Position numbers and translations under genes: made by a program
Source: Methanomicrobiales archaeon
GTDB lineage: Archaea; Halobacteriota; Syntropharchaeia; Alkanophagales; Methanospirareceae
Direction of reading: 5' to 3'
Length of the DNA stretch: 8,257 nt
Assembly (NCBI GenBank): GCA_003160755.1
Contig: QEXZ01000070.1
Coordinates: forward strand, 1-8,257
The notes under the pieces: model-generated
What the model was told of the DNA's origin: nothing
Seen by the model: only the letters and a program-made list of their open reading frames with translations
Databases searched by the model: none
Shown: positions 1-6,103 of the stretch, piece after piece
Position numbering within the stretch: position 1 is the stretch's first letter
How the letters are laid out: every line of letters starts with the position of its first letter

Positions 1-140
1 CAAGCAAGTTAATAGTGACATTAGCTACCATTAAGGCTAATAGTATAGCTATAAGCCAACATACCTCTTATTTAACATATAGGAGCCTTATAGGAATACC
101 ACGATTTTTGCATTTTTCATTAAGTAAAGACCATTGGCGC

Positions 141-1037
141 TCAAACCAAAGCACCACTTAGAAATGCAATTAACCCAACAACCAACGCTATCAACGTCTC
201 TTTCCTCATATAATTATAGTTTATATCCACACCTTTTCGCAATCCGAAACACGTATGCACAAACAACACATCGGCTGCCATAACCGGGACTATATATGCA
301 GGATTAAAAAAATAAGAAGTGTTGACCAAGAAAAAGGGAACCGCACTCAGTATAACTGCCAGCGAATAAAAAAAAACAGCAGTACTCTTTGCTTTCTCCA
401 CTCCGTACACCCTTGCGATACTCCTTACGTCTCTTACCTCGTCACCTTTTACGTCTCCCATGTCCTTCATCACTTCCCTTCCGAAACCCGCAAAGAAGGC
501 GATGGAAGCGAGAATAAGGAGGGGTTGCATCATTTCTGTTCGCTCTGGCGCATATACGAGTAATCCGCCAAAGATAAACGGTATCGCCATCGTAGCTGCG
601 ATATAAAAATTACTTACTGCGATGAATTCCTTCATTTTTATGTCGTAAAGAACACCCATCACGGCTAATATAACCGCAAGTGCAAAGCATATACGGTTCA
701 AGAACACTGCGAAGGCAAGCCCTGCGGCGATGGCACCGCATGCAATCAGTAAAGCATCTTCTTTTCTTAGCTCTCCTCTCACCAGCGGTCTATCCGTCCG
801 CTGATTCGCAATGTCTGATTCCAGGTCATAATAATCGTTTAGTGCAAACGTGCCTGCTTCGAGTAGAAAAGCCGTAAAGAACCCGAGCAAGGCAAGTTCG
901 CTGAAAAGCACTGTTTTATCCGCTATGATTATCCCTATTAACACCCCGCATCCATACATTAATCCATGCTCCGCCCTCGTTAATTCCCAGACGGTTTTTA
1001 GTTTCAACCACAAGTTACGCAACAAACTTTCTTTCAC
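141..1037 (-). CDS. UbiA-family prenyltransferase (archaeal DGGGP-synthase-like)
   Basis: Polytopic membrane prenyltransferase that transfers an isoprenoid chain. In archaea this family includes digeranylgeranylglyceryl phosphate synthase (ether-lipid synthesis) and quinone or heme side-chain enzymes. With a GTG start at 1037 it is 298 aa, a normal family length. The first Asp-rich motif NDYYDLESD (about residues 67-75) is followed by NQRTDRPL. The second is KDMGDVKGDE (about 191-200), preceded by GRE. These are the Mg-diphosphate binding motifs, separated and followed by many hydrophobic helices. The conserved N-terminal stretch is WELTRAEHG. The frame stays open to an ATG at 1112, but residues encoded by 1038-1112 are translated hairpin repeat and unlikely to be protein. 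GTG 1037 sits about 29 nt after a TATA-like site, suiting leaderless initiation. TTG at 1025, 1022, 1013 or 1007 are alternatives. Divergent from mutL. The exact acceptor substrate cannot be read from sequence. Confidence 0.88.
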   Translation of the reverse strand: MKESLLRNLWLKLKTVWELTRAEHGLMYGCGVLIGIIIADKTVLFSELALLGFFTAFLLEAGTFALNDYYDLESDIANQRTDRPLVRGELRKEDALLIACGAIAAGLAFAVFLNRICFALAVILAVMGVLYDIKMKEFIAVSNFYIAATMAIPFIFGGLLVYAPERTEMMQPLLILASIAFFAGFGREVMKDMGDVKGDEVRDVRSIARVYGVEKAKSTAVFFYSLAVILSAVPFFLVNTSYFFNPAYIVPVMAADVLFVHTCFGLRKGVDINYNYMRKETLIALVVGLIAFLSGALV

Positions 1038-1060
1038 AAAGAAAGTTTGATCAAAGAAAC
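1023..1060. repeat. Hairpin repeat unit, copy 1 (type H)
   Basis: A perfect 12-bp inverted repeat, CAAACTTTCTTT (1023-1034) and AAAGAAAGTTTG (1038-1049), with loop CAC, followed by ATC and AAAGAAAC. The same layout (CAAC-type foot, TTTCTTT / AAAGAAA arm, TTGAYn, then AAAGAAA) recurs at 1110, 1144 and 6333. It overlaps the 5' end of the prenyltransferase gene. The minus-strand GTG start candidate is exactly the 3-nt loop. Confidence 0.8.
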
Positions 1061-1104
1061 ATATATTTTTTAGCACAAACCTTTTTTTTATAAAGAAAAG
1101 CTTT
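1053..1104 (+). repeat. AGCACA module, divergent copy (type P)
   Basis: AAAGAAAC, then an A/T stretch ending TTTTAGCACA (1068-1077), then a T run, ATAAAGAAAAG and CTTT. It shares order and spacing with the three better conserved copies at 1172, 3163 and 7093, but AGCACAGG is AGCACAAA here and the terminal hairpin is weaker. It lies inside the prenyltransferase/mutL divergent spacer. Confidence 0.55.
1061..1071 (-). promoter_or_regulatory. TATA-like box for the prenyltransferase gene
   Basis: On the minus strand the sequence reads AAAAAATATAT, an archaeal TATA-like element centred about 29 nt before the GTG at 1037. That spacing would place the transcript start at or near the GTG, giving a leaderless mRNA. 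The site is embedded in repeat sequence, so the promoter may have been supplied by the repeat. Confidence 0.4.
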
Positions 1105-1109
1105 ACCAA

Positions 1110-1138
1110 CAACTTTTTTACCTTCGGTAAAAACCTTG
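1110..1138. repeat. Hairpin repeat unit, copy 2 (type H, divergent arm)
   Basis: Outer foot CAA (1110-1112) pairs with TTG (1136-1138). The inner arm TTTTTACC (1115-1122) pairs perfectly with GGTAAAAA (1126-1133) around loop TTC. It is followed by ACTAACAACC, which begins the next unit. The arm sequence differs from the other copies while the hairpin shape is kept, suggesting compensatory change or arm exchange. Confidence 0.6.
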
Positions 1139-1143
1139 ACTAA

Positions 1144-1178
1144 CAACCTTTCTTAAAAAGAAAGCTTGATTAAAGAAA
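1144..1178. repeat. Hairpin repeat unit, copy 3 (type H)
   Basis: CAACCTTTCTT (1144-1154) pairs with AAGAAAGCTTG (1158-1168) around loop AAA with one mismatch, followed by ATTAAAGAAA. Its left part, AACAACCTTTCTT at 1142-1154, is identical to 6331-6343 at the 5' splice junction of the tRNA-Gly intron. It directly precedes the type P module at 1172, sharing the AAAGAAAC. Confidence 0.75.
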
Positions 1179-1229
1179 CAAGTCTTTTTTTCTTTTAGCA
1201 CAGGTTTTCTTTTTGTAAAAAGAAAAAGT
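1172..1229 (+). repeat. AGCACAGG module (type P) abutting mutL
   Basis: AAAGAAAC, a T-rich tract, TTTTAGCACAGG (1193-1204), then a perfect 10-bp hairpin TTTTCTTTTT (1205-1214) / AAAAAGAAAA (1217-1226) and AG. It ends 2 nt before the mutL ATG, so it forms the whole proximal leader of mutL. Near-identical modules occur at 3163-3227 and 7093-7157. A plus-strand U-rich tract is also the signal for intrinsic termination in archaea, so a role as a leader attenuator is possible but not shown. Confidence 0.85.
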
Positions 1230-1231
1230 TT

Positions 1232-3037
1232 ATGAGGGGCATATTCGTTTTAGAGGAGCAGACAATAAGTAAAATCGCCGCTGGTGAGGTTGTGGACAGA
1301 CCTGCATCGGTGGTTAAGGAGCTGGTAGAGAATTCCATAGATGCAGGGTGCAGAAGAGTAGTTGTAGAGGTTGGCAAGGGCGGGAGGGAATATATCAGAG
1401 TAACGGATGACGGATGCGGTATAAGTGAAGAAGACGTAGAAGCAGCATTCGAGAAGCACGCAACCAGCAAAATAACGCGTATAGAAGATCTGGCAGCTCT
1501 ACAAACGCTTGGATTTCGCGGTGAGGCATTGCCAAGCATAGCGGCAGTATCGAGGATAGAACTGAGCACAAGGCACGAGAGCGAAGGTTTTGGCACTTAT
1601 CTGCGTGTGGAGGGCGGAGTGGAGCTAAAAGAAAGAAGGAGGATAACTCGTGCAGTCGGTACCACCATAGAAATCAAAAGCTTGTTTTACAACCTTCCCG
1701 CACGAATCGGCACCATAAAATCGGAATCTACCGAACTGAGACATATAATAGACGTGTGCATAAATTATGTCGTAATCTATCCGGAGATAAAATTTGAACT
1801 ATTTCACGACGAAATGGAAAATCCCATAATGAGCACGTTAGGCAATGGAGAAATGTTAGATGCTATCGTTAATACTTACGGGAGCAGCATTGCCCGAGAA
1901 CTCATCGAGCTAAAAGAGCCAGATTCGCCTGTTGCTTCTTCGCCCATTATTGACATTCAGGTCGGCGGCTATATTTCCAAGCCTGCGCTGGTTTATAGCA
2001 CAAAAGGGCATCTGCACACGTATGTAAACAGGCGTTTTGTAAGGAATGAGCTCATGAACAAGGCGATAAGGAAAGGGTATGGAACCTTGTTAGCAAAATA
2101 CACCCACCCTTTCGTCGTTGTTTCTCTTTATATCGAACCAGGCGAGATAAACGTGAACATACATCCAAAGAAGCACGAAATAAGCTTTTACCACCCGACT
2201 GAAGTTTTTCATGCAATAGTCAAGTCCGTTTCGGCGACATTGCGCCATGCGGATTTGATTCCCGAGGTTGTTGACGTTGAGAAAGAAAAGACTCGGGAAG
2301 CCACAGCGGGTGCTGAACGTGCTAAACTCTTTGGCGTTCCTGATGTGGGGCGGTGGGAAGCAATAGAGGCACTGCAAACTTCATTTCAAACGGAGGGTAC
2401 ACCAGAAATCAGCGAAAGCCGTGTGGAAGGCGGTAGCGGTAGTGGTAGCGATAGTGGTAGTTTAGACATACGACCTGCTCCGTTGTATCAGATTCTTGAT
2501 AGTTATATCATAGCACAGACGGAAGCGGATGATATGATTATGGTAGACCAGCATGCCGCGGCGGAACGAATAAACTTTGAGCGGTTAACCGGGAAGTACG
2601 GGCAGCGGATAGACAAGCAGGCTCTTTTAAGACCTTACGTGCCCGAACTCAGTCCACATCAGCTCTTTTTACTCCGTGAGAATGAGGATACGCTCAGGGA
2701 CATGGGATTCGACATAGAGCAGTTTGGCGAGGGCAGTTATATTATACGTGCAATCCCCGTGGTTTTTTACCGTCTGATAGGAGAAGAGGAGATAATGGAT
2801 GTGATGGAGGATTTAGTGGAAGAGAGCGGTAAAAGGGAGGATAGGCTGCGGATTCTGTTCGCTACTGCGGCTTGCAGGGCGAGTGTAAAGGCGGGAGAGA
2901 AGCTATCGTATGAAAGTATGCGGCAGATAATGGAGGGATTAAAGAATACAAAGATACCCTATACGTGCCCGCATGGAAGGCCAACGATGATACGGATGAG
3001 CAAGAAAGAAATAGAGAAGAGGTTTAAGCGGAGGTAG
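1232..3037 (+). CDS. mutL: DNA mismatch repair protein MutL, endonuclease-type
   Basis: Mismatch-repair ATPase and nickase that acts after MutS recognises a mispair. At 601 aa it is a full-length MutL. The N-terminal GHKL ATPase shows ENSIDAG (33-39, Mg/ATP Glu and Asn), DDGCGI (59-64) and GFRGEAL (94-100). A low-complexity Gly/Ser linker (401-410) leads to the C-terminal dimerisation domain. That domain carries the metal-binding endonuclease set DQHA-x2-E-x4-E (439-450), ACR (547-549) and CPHGRP (579-584), so it should nick DNA like Bacillus MutL and unlike E. coli MutL. ATG 1232 fits the family start (short leader, then KIAAGEVVDRPASVVKELVENS). No Shine-Dalgarno is visible, because the bases just upstream are a repeat hairpin. 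No mutS lies in the window. Confidence 0.97.
   Translation: MRGIFVLEEQTISKIAAGEVVDRPASVVKELVENSIDAGCRRVVVEVGKGGREYIRVTDDGCGISEEDVEAAFEKHATSKITRIEDLAALQTLGFRGEALPSIAAVSRIELSTRHESEGFGTYLRVEGGVELKERRRITRAVGTTIEIKSLFYNLPARIGTIKSESTELRHIIDVCINYVVIYPEIKFELFHDEMENPIMSTLGNGEMLDAIVNTYGSSIARELIELKEPDSPVASSPIIDIQVGGYISKPALVYSTKGHLHTYVNRRFVRNELMNKAIRKGYGTLLAKYTHPFVVVSLYIEPGEINVNIHPKKHEISFYHPTEVFHAIVKSVSATLRHADLIPEVVDVEKEKTREATAGAERAKLFGVPDVGRWEAIEALQTSFQTEGTPEISESRVEGGSGSGSDSGSLDIRPAPLYQILDSYIIAQTEADDMIMVDQHAAAERINFERLTGKYGQRIDKQALLRPYVPELSPHQLFLLRENEDTLRDMGFDIEQFGEGSYIIRAIPVVFYRLIGEEEIMDVMEDLVEESGKREDRLRILFATAACRASVKAGEKLSYESMRQIMEGLKNTKIPYTCPHGRPTMIRMSKKEIEKRFKRR
2432..2461 (+). repeat. In-frame hexanucleotide tandem repeat in mutL
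   Basis: Five units of GGTAGY (fourth unit GATAGT) encode GSGSGSDSGS, residues 401-410, in the flexible linker between the ATPase and C-terminal domains. Unit length is a multiple of three, so gain or loss of units changes linker length without a frameshift. Confidence 0.85.
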
Positions 3038-3074
3038 GGACTAAATTGTAAATTCTAAGCACTAAACTCGAAAT

Positions 3075-3091
3075 AAGCCCCTACTGGGCTT
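3075..3091. other. Small GC-rich hairpin after mutL
   Basis: AAGCCC (3075-3080) pairs perfectly with GGGCTT (3086-3091) around loop CTACT, 38 nt after the mutL stop. No T run follows directly. It might mark the mutL mRNA 3' end or simply be spacer; the function is unsupported. Confidence 0.35.
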
Positions 3092-3118
3092 GCGGGGTTA
3101 CCGGGGCAGAGCACACGA

Positions 3119-3157
3119 TGTGTAATCTTGTGGTTAATATTTTTCGGAATGACTATA
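3119..3157 (-). repeat. Inverted copy of one end of the 7025-7219 element
   Basis: Bases 3119-3157 match the reverse complement of 7025-7063 at 38 of 39 positions, including the terminal GGAATGACTATA. This is a solo or truncated end of the MITE-like element, placed immediately left of a type P module (3163-3227). No matching second end (TATAGTCATTCC) is seen nearby, so the copy is partial. Confidence 0.85.
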
Positions 3158-3160
3158 AAT
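3153..3160 (+). promoter_or_regulatory. TATA-like box possibly serving purQ
   Basis: CTATAAAT reads as an archaeal TATA box and is formed by the outer edge of the MITE end. Initiation about 25-27 nt downstream would fall in the T-rich part of the type P module and leave a leader of roughly 45-50 nt before the purQ ATG. Inference from spacing only. Confidence 0.3.
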
Positions 3161-3162
3161 CC

Positions 3163-3227
3163 CAAAGCAAACTTTTTTTGTTTTTTCTTTTAGCACAGGT
3201 TTTCTTTTTTCTAAAAAGAAAAAGTGT
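3163..3227 (+). repeat. AGCACAGG module (type P) abutting purQ
   Basis: CAAAGCAAAC, a T-rich tract, TTTTAGCACAGG (3188-3199), hairpin TTTTCTTTTT (3200-3209) / AAAAAGAAAA (3213-3222), then AGTGT. It ends 1 nt before the purQ ATG at 3229. It aligns over its whole length with 7093-7157, with only a handful of differences. The open frame running upstream of purQ to 3118 is just translation of this repeat. Confidence 0.88.
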
Positions 3228-3228
3228 G

Positions 3229-4110
3229 ATGAGAACACCGAAGATATGCATTCTGCGGATAGAAGGAACAAACTGTGAACTCGAAACGAGCTTTGCTTTC
3301 ACGAGGTTGGGTGCATCGGCAGAAATAGTGCACCTGAAACAACTGACAGGAGCAGTGAAAGAGCGAGAGAGGAGGAATTTAAAAGATTACGATTTACTGG
3401 TGATACCCGGTGGCTTCTCATCGGGTGATTATATAAGAGCAGGGGCAATACTCGCAGCGAGGATAAAAGGTGCGTTAGGGGAAGAGATAGAGGACTTTAT
3501 AGACAAGGGAAGCCCGATATTAGGGATATGTAATGGCTTCCAGGTATTGGTGGAAATGGGGCTGCTGCCTGGTCCCGGCTTTGGATTTGCACATGAAAAA
3601 GGAGCAATGCAGCGTGTGGCATTAACAACAAACGATTCAGCTCGTTTTGAATGCCGCCCTACCTTTATAAAGCACGAAAACAGGGGGAAATGCGTATTCA
3701 CGGGAGGAATAGAAAAAGGCAGCATCTTAAAGATGCCTTGCGCACATGCAGAAGGGAAGGTATTCATTGCTGAGCAAGAGGGAGAGAGGGAAGAGGTAAT
3801 GGAGTACATACAACTTCTGGAGGAATGCGACCAGATTGTCTTCCGCTATGTTGACCCCGATGGCAATTATGCTCCATATCCCTGGAATCCCAACGGCTCA
3901 GTATATAATATCGCAGGAATATGCAATCCAGAAGGCAACATATTAGGCTTGATGCCGCATCCAGAAAGGGCTTTTTACTCTTTTACCGATTCAGAATGGT
4001 CCAGGAGGAAGAGGAAGGGAGAAGGGAAAAAAGAGGATATATATTTCGGTGATGGAAAAAAGATATTTGAATCGGTTTTAAATTATCTTCAGATAAAAGA
4101 TAAACGATAA
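3229..4110 (+). CDS. purQ: Phosphoribosylformylglycinamidine synthase, glutaminase subunit PurQ
   Basis: Class I glutamine amidotransferase subunit of FGAM synthase. It supplies ammonia from glutamine to PurL (with PurS) to convert FGAR to FGAM in de novo purine synthesis, in the cytoplasm. The protein is 293 aa. It shows the N-terminal RIEGTNCELET signature, the oxyanion region VIPGGFSSGDYIRAGA, the nucleophile Cys101 in GICNGFQVL, and His244/Glu246 in LMPHPERAF, completing the catalytic triad. It is the longer form, with an insertion before the HPER motif and a basic tail. ATG 3229 is chosen because it gives the standard start (M-x-x-x-KICILRIEGTNC). The longer frame from 3118 would add 37 residues encoded by repeat DNA. 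Neither purL nor purS is in the window. No Shine-Dalgarno is visible; the leader is a type P repeat. Confidence 0.95.
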   Translation: MRTPKICILRIEGTNCELETSFAFTRLGASAEIVHLKQLTGAVKERERRNLKDYDLLVIPGGFSSGDYIRAGAILAARIKGALGEEIEDFIDKGSPILGICNGFQVLVEMGLLPGPGFGFAHEKGAMQRVALTTNDSARFECRPTFIKHENRGKCVFTGGIEKGSILKMPCAHAEGKVFIAEQEGEREEVMEYIQLLEECDQIVFRYVDPDGNYAPYPWNPNGSVYNIAGICNPEGNILGLMPHPERAFYSFTDSEWSRRKRKGEGKKEDIYFGDGKKIFESVLNYLQIKDKR

Positions 4111-4130
4111 AAAACAAAACAGGAATACAA

Positions 4131-4144
4131 GGTCAAGGGTCAAG
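4131..4144 (+). promoter_or_regulatory. Tandem GGTCAAG direct repeat upstream of the rps3ae promoter
   Basis: Two perfect, directly adjacent GGTCAAG units followed by GT lie just upstream of A/T-rich TATA candidates for the rps3ae transcript. Head-to-tail repeats at this spot could be an activator or repressor site, but no known operator is recognised. Confidence 0.35.
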
Positions 4145-4170
4145 GTTTATTATATAAGTAAGAAGTCTTA

Positions 4171-4178
4171 TTTATAAG
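4171..4178 (+). promoter_or_regulatory. TATA box candidate for rps3ae-aCPSF2
   Basis: TTTATAAG lies in a small palindrome CTTAT-TT-ATAAG (4167-4178), about 70 nt before the S3Ae start codon. A second candidate, TTATATAA, lies at about 4150-4157. Initiation near 4200 would leave a leader long enough to carry the Shine-Dalgarno at 4227. Confidence 0.5.
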
Positions 4179-4226
4179 AAAACGTTACAAAAGTAATATT
4201 GCAATATACGTTATATGGAAAATAAA

Positions 4227-4235
4227 GGAGCGTGA
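4227..4235 (+). promoter_or_regulatory. Shine-Dalgarno for the CTG-initiated rps3ae
   Basis: GGAGCGTGA resembles the archaeal GGAGGTGA consensus with one mismatch and lies 6 nt before CTG 4242. It supports initiation at that codon in the absence of any ATG, GTG or TTG in frame. The in-frame stop TGA at 4233-4235 excludes a start further upstream. Confidence 0.55.
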
Positions 4236-4241
4236 AGAGAA

Positions 4242-4811
4242 CTGGCAAAGAAAAGAGCGAAGGATAGGTGGAAAACGAAACAGTGGTACACGATAACAGC
4301 ACCAAAGATGTTTGGTGAGATAAAGGCAGGGGATACGGTGGCGGACGAGCCATCTAACTTAATCGGAAGGCGAGTAGAGATGACTTTGGGAGAACTCACC
4401 GGCAAGCTGATAAAGGGTTCAAATTTGAAATTAGTGCTTGAGATAGATGAAGTGAATCATAACACGGCATATACAAAATTCATAGGGCACAAGATGGATA
4501 AGGGTTATCTACGGAGTTTAGCGAAAAAGGGCGTCTCGAAGATAGATTCAAATATTGATGTCGTGACAAAAGACGGGGAGGAGCTGCGCGTAAAATCGTC
4601 CTGTTTTACACTGAGAAAGGCAAGTGGGTTACAGGTAAAGCTAATACGAAGGGTAATGGAAGACCTAATTAGAAACAGAGCCAAAAGCTTAGAGCTTAGC
4701 AAATACATACAGGAGATAATACTCGGGAAAATGTCGTCTGACATATATAAAGCGGCGAAAAAGGTGTATCCGCTGAGAAGAGTGGAGATAGCCAAGACAG
4801 AACAAAAATGA
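4242..4811 (+). CDS. rps3ae: 30S ribosomal protein S3Ae (eS1), probable CTG start
   Basis: Archaeal/eukaryotic small-subunit ribosomal protein eS1 (S3Ae), which sits on the 30S platform near the mRNA exit. From CTG 4242 it is 189 aa, close to the family length. The N terminus reads xAKKRAKDRWKTKQWYTITAPKMFGE, matching the usual MAKKK...W...WY.I.AP..FG opening of the family with Leu codon CTG exactly where Met is expected. Downstream are the LIGRRVEMTLGEL and HKMDKGYLRSLAKKGVSKID segments and a basic C terminus. Beginning at the first ATG (4308) would delete the conserved first 22 residues. An in-frame TGA at 4233 rules out a longer start. The stop overlaps the next gene's start by ATGA, indicating one transcription unit with translational coupling. 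Confidence 0.93.
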   Translation: MAKKRAKDRWKTKQWYTITAPKMFGEIKAGDTVADEPSNLIGRRVEMTLGELTGKLIKGSNLKLVLEIDEVNHNTAYTKFIGHKMDKGYLRSLAKKGVSKIDSNIDVVTKDGEELRVKSSCFTLRKASGLQVKLIRRVMEDLIRNRAKSLELSKYIQEIILGKMSSDIYKAAKKVYPLRRVEIAKTEQK

Positions 4812-6073
4812 AAATAAAATTTCTTGGTGGTTGCAACGAAGTAGGGCGTTCTGCAATATTGGTGGACGACAAAATTATGATGGATTATGGACTTCGACCA
4901 TCAACCCCCCCAGAGACACCGGAGGGAAATGGACGTGTTCACCCAGAATCCGTGGTTGTCTCTCACGCACATCTCGACCACTCCGGTATGGTTCCAAGTT
5001 TGATGTCAATGGGTAGGGATGGCACGCCAGACGTTTATATGACTGCGGTGACCAGTGATTTAGCCCAGCTTTTGAGCAGAGATACGATAAAAATAGGTAA
5101 AGACCAGGGATTTTTCTTGTTCGGGCCGGAAGACCTCAGGAAGATGAACGAGCACACGCATACGCTCGGTTATGGTGAACGAGTTGCATTGGACGGCTAT
5201 GAACTCGAATTATTTAATGCGGGACACATACCCGGTAGTGCATCGGCGTATTTAAGAAAAGAGAGTGAAGATATAAGCCTGTTTTATACGGGCGATATAA
5301 AAATGGATGCGACACGGCTGATGGAATGCCCCTCTCCTGAGGATTTCCCGGCTGCTGATATTTTACTCATAGAAAGCACGTATTATGGCAGGGAGCATAG
5401 GGACAGGCAAGAGCTGGAACGAGAATTCATAGACTCCATTACGGAAACCCTGAATTCCGGGCATAATGCGATTGTGCCTTGTTTTGCCGTGGGCAGGACA
5501 CAGGAGGTCGTAATGATTTTGCACTCGTATGGACTTACGCCTTATGTAGATGGTATGGGCCTGGGCGTTTTTCGTACGCTTAAGAATCACCCCTCATTCG
5601 TGAGAAATGCGAAAGCGTTGAACGATGCGTTCGGCAATGCGCAGTTCGTAAACTCAAAGCATCGAAAGAAAGTTTTTTCCGAGCCTTCCGTAATTGTCAC
5701 CACCGCGGGAATGCTTAACGGAGGACCTGTGTTGTACTATCTGAAAAAGATACACGAAGACCCGAAGAGCAAAGTCCTGCTTACGGGCTATCAAATAGAA
5801 GGAACGAACGGGGAAAGGTTAATGGACGAAGGATGTGTGGAGATAGATGGCGAGATAGTGAAAGTGAATATGCAAGTGGAGCAATATGACTTCTCGGCTC
5901 ACGCAGGTGATTCCGAGCTGAAGGGAATAGTATCAAAATTTTATGAGAATGGCACAGGAATCATATTTACGGTACATGGCGACGATACAGAGGGATTCGC
6001 AACTTGGGCGAGGGAGGAATATGGTTGTGATGCGATTTCGCCGAAGGTTGGAGAGGAATTTATAATAGAATAG
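4808..6073 (+). CDS. Archaeal beta-CASP ribonuclease, aCPSF2-type
   Basis: Metallo-beta-lactamase/beta-CASP RNase of 421 aa, related to the CPSF73 mRNA 3'-end nuclease and RNase J. Zinc ligands visible: HAHLDH (53-58), His140 in GHIPGSAS, Asp163 in YTGDIK. Beta-CASP motifs: Glu189 in IESTYYG (motif A), His365 in FSAHAGDSEL (motif B), His390 in TVHGDD (motif C). VPCFAVGRTQE and VTTAGMLNGGPVLYYL are typical of the group. It lacks the N-terminal KH domains of aCPSF1 (FttA), and its length fits aCPSF2; archaeal RNase J is the main alternative. Expected role: endo- and/or 5'-exonucleolytic RNA processing or decay in the cytoplasm. It starts inside the rps3ae stop codon (ATGA) with no separate ribosome site, so it is coupled to a ribosomal protein gene, a sensible pairing for RNA metabolism. 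Confidence 0.93.
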   Translation: MKIKFLGGCNEVGRSAILVDDKIMMDYGLRPSTPPETPEGNGRVHPESVVVSHAHLDHSGMVPSLMSMGRDGTPDVYMTAVTSDLAQLLSRDTIKIGKDQGFFLFGPEDLRKMNEHTHTLGYGERVALDGYELELFNAGHIPGSASAYLRKESEDISLFYTGDIKMDATRLMECPSPEDFPAADILLIESTYYGREHRDRQELEREFIDSITETLNSGHNAIVPCFAVGRTQEVVMILHSYGLTPYVDGMGLGVFRTLKNHPSFVRNAKALNDAFGNAQFVNSKHRKKVFSEPSVIVTTAGMLNGGPVLYYLKKIHEDPKSKVLLTGYQIEGTNGERLMDEGCVEIDGEIVKVNMQVEQYDFSAHAGDSELKGIVSKFYENGTGIIFTVHGDDTEGFATWAREEYGCDAISPKVGEEFIIE

Positions 6074-6103
6074 CCTAATAAAAAGCAAGAAAAAATAAAT
6101 TAT

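Noticed and set aside
1..31. Hydrophobic open frame on the minus strand at the left edge (LIAILLALMVANVTINLL)
   Set aside because: It resembles a signal peptide or membrane segment, but only about 10 codons follow its only ATG (31-29), the frame is closed just upstream by TAA, and no ribosome site is visible. Too little to call a gene.
1038..1112. N-terminal extension of the prenyltransferase from ATG 1112
   Set aside because: The added residues are repeat-encoded low-complexity sequence with no match to the UbiA family start, and the TATA-like site would fall inside the coding region.
1172..1229. Classical bacterial-type rho-independent terminator
   Set aside because: The T tract precedes the hairpin and the stem is all A/T, so it is not that kind of terminator. 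Archaeal U-tract termination remains possible and is treated as a finding.
1023..1229. CRISPR array
   Set aside because: Units vary in length and sequence, abut without uniform spacers, and no cas genes are present.
3118..3228. N-terminal extension of PurQ from an ATG at 3118
   Set aside because: The 37 extra residues are translation of the MITE end and type P repeat (Phe/Leu/Lys-rich). The standard PurQ start is ATG 3229.
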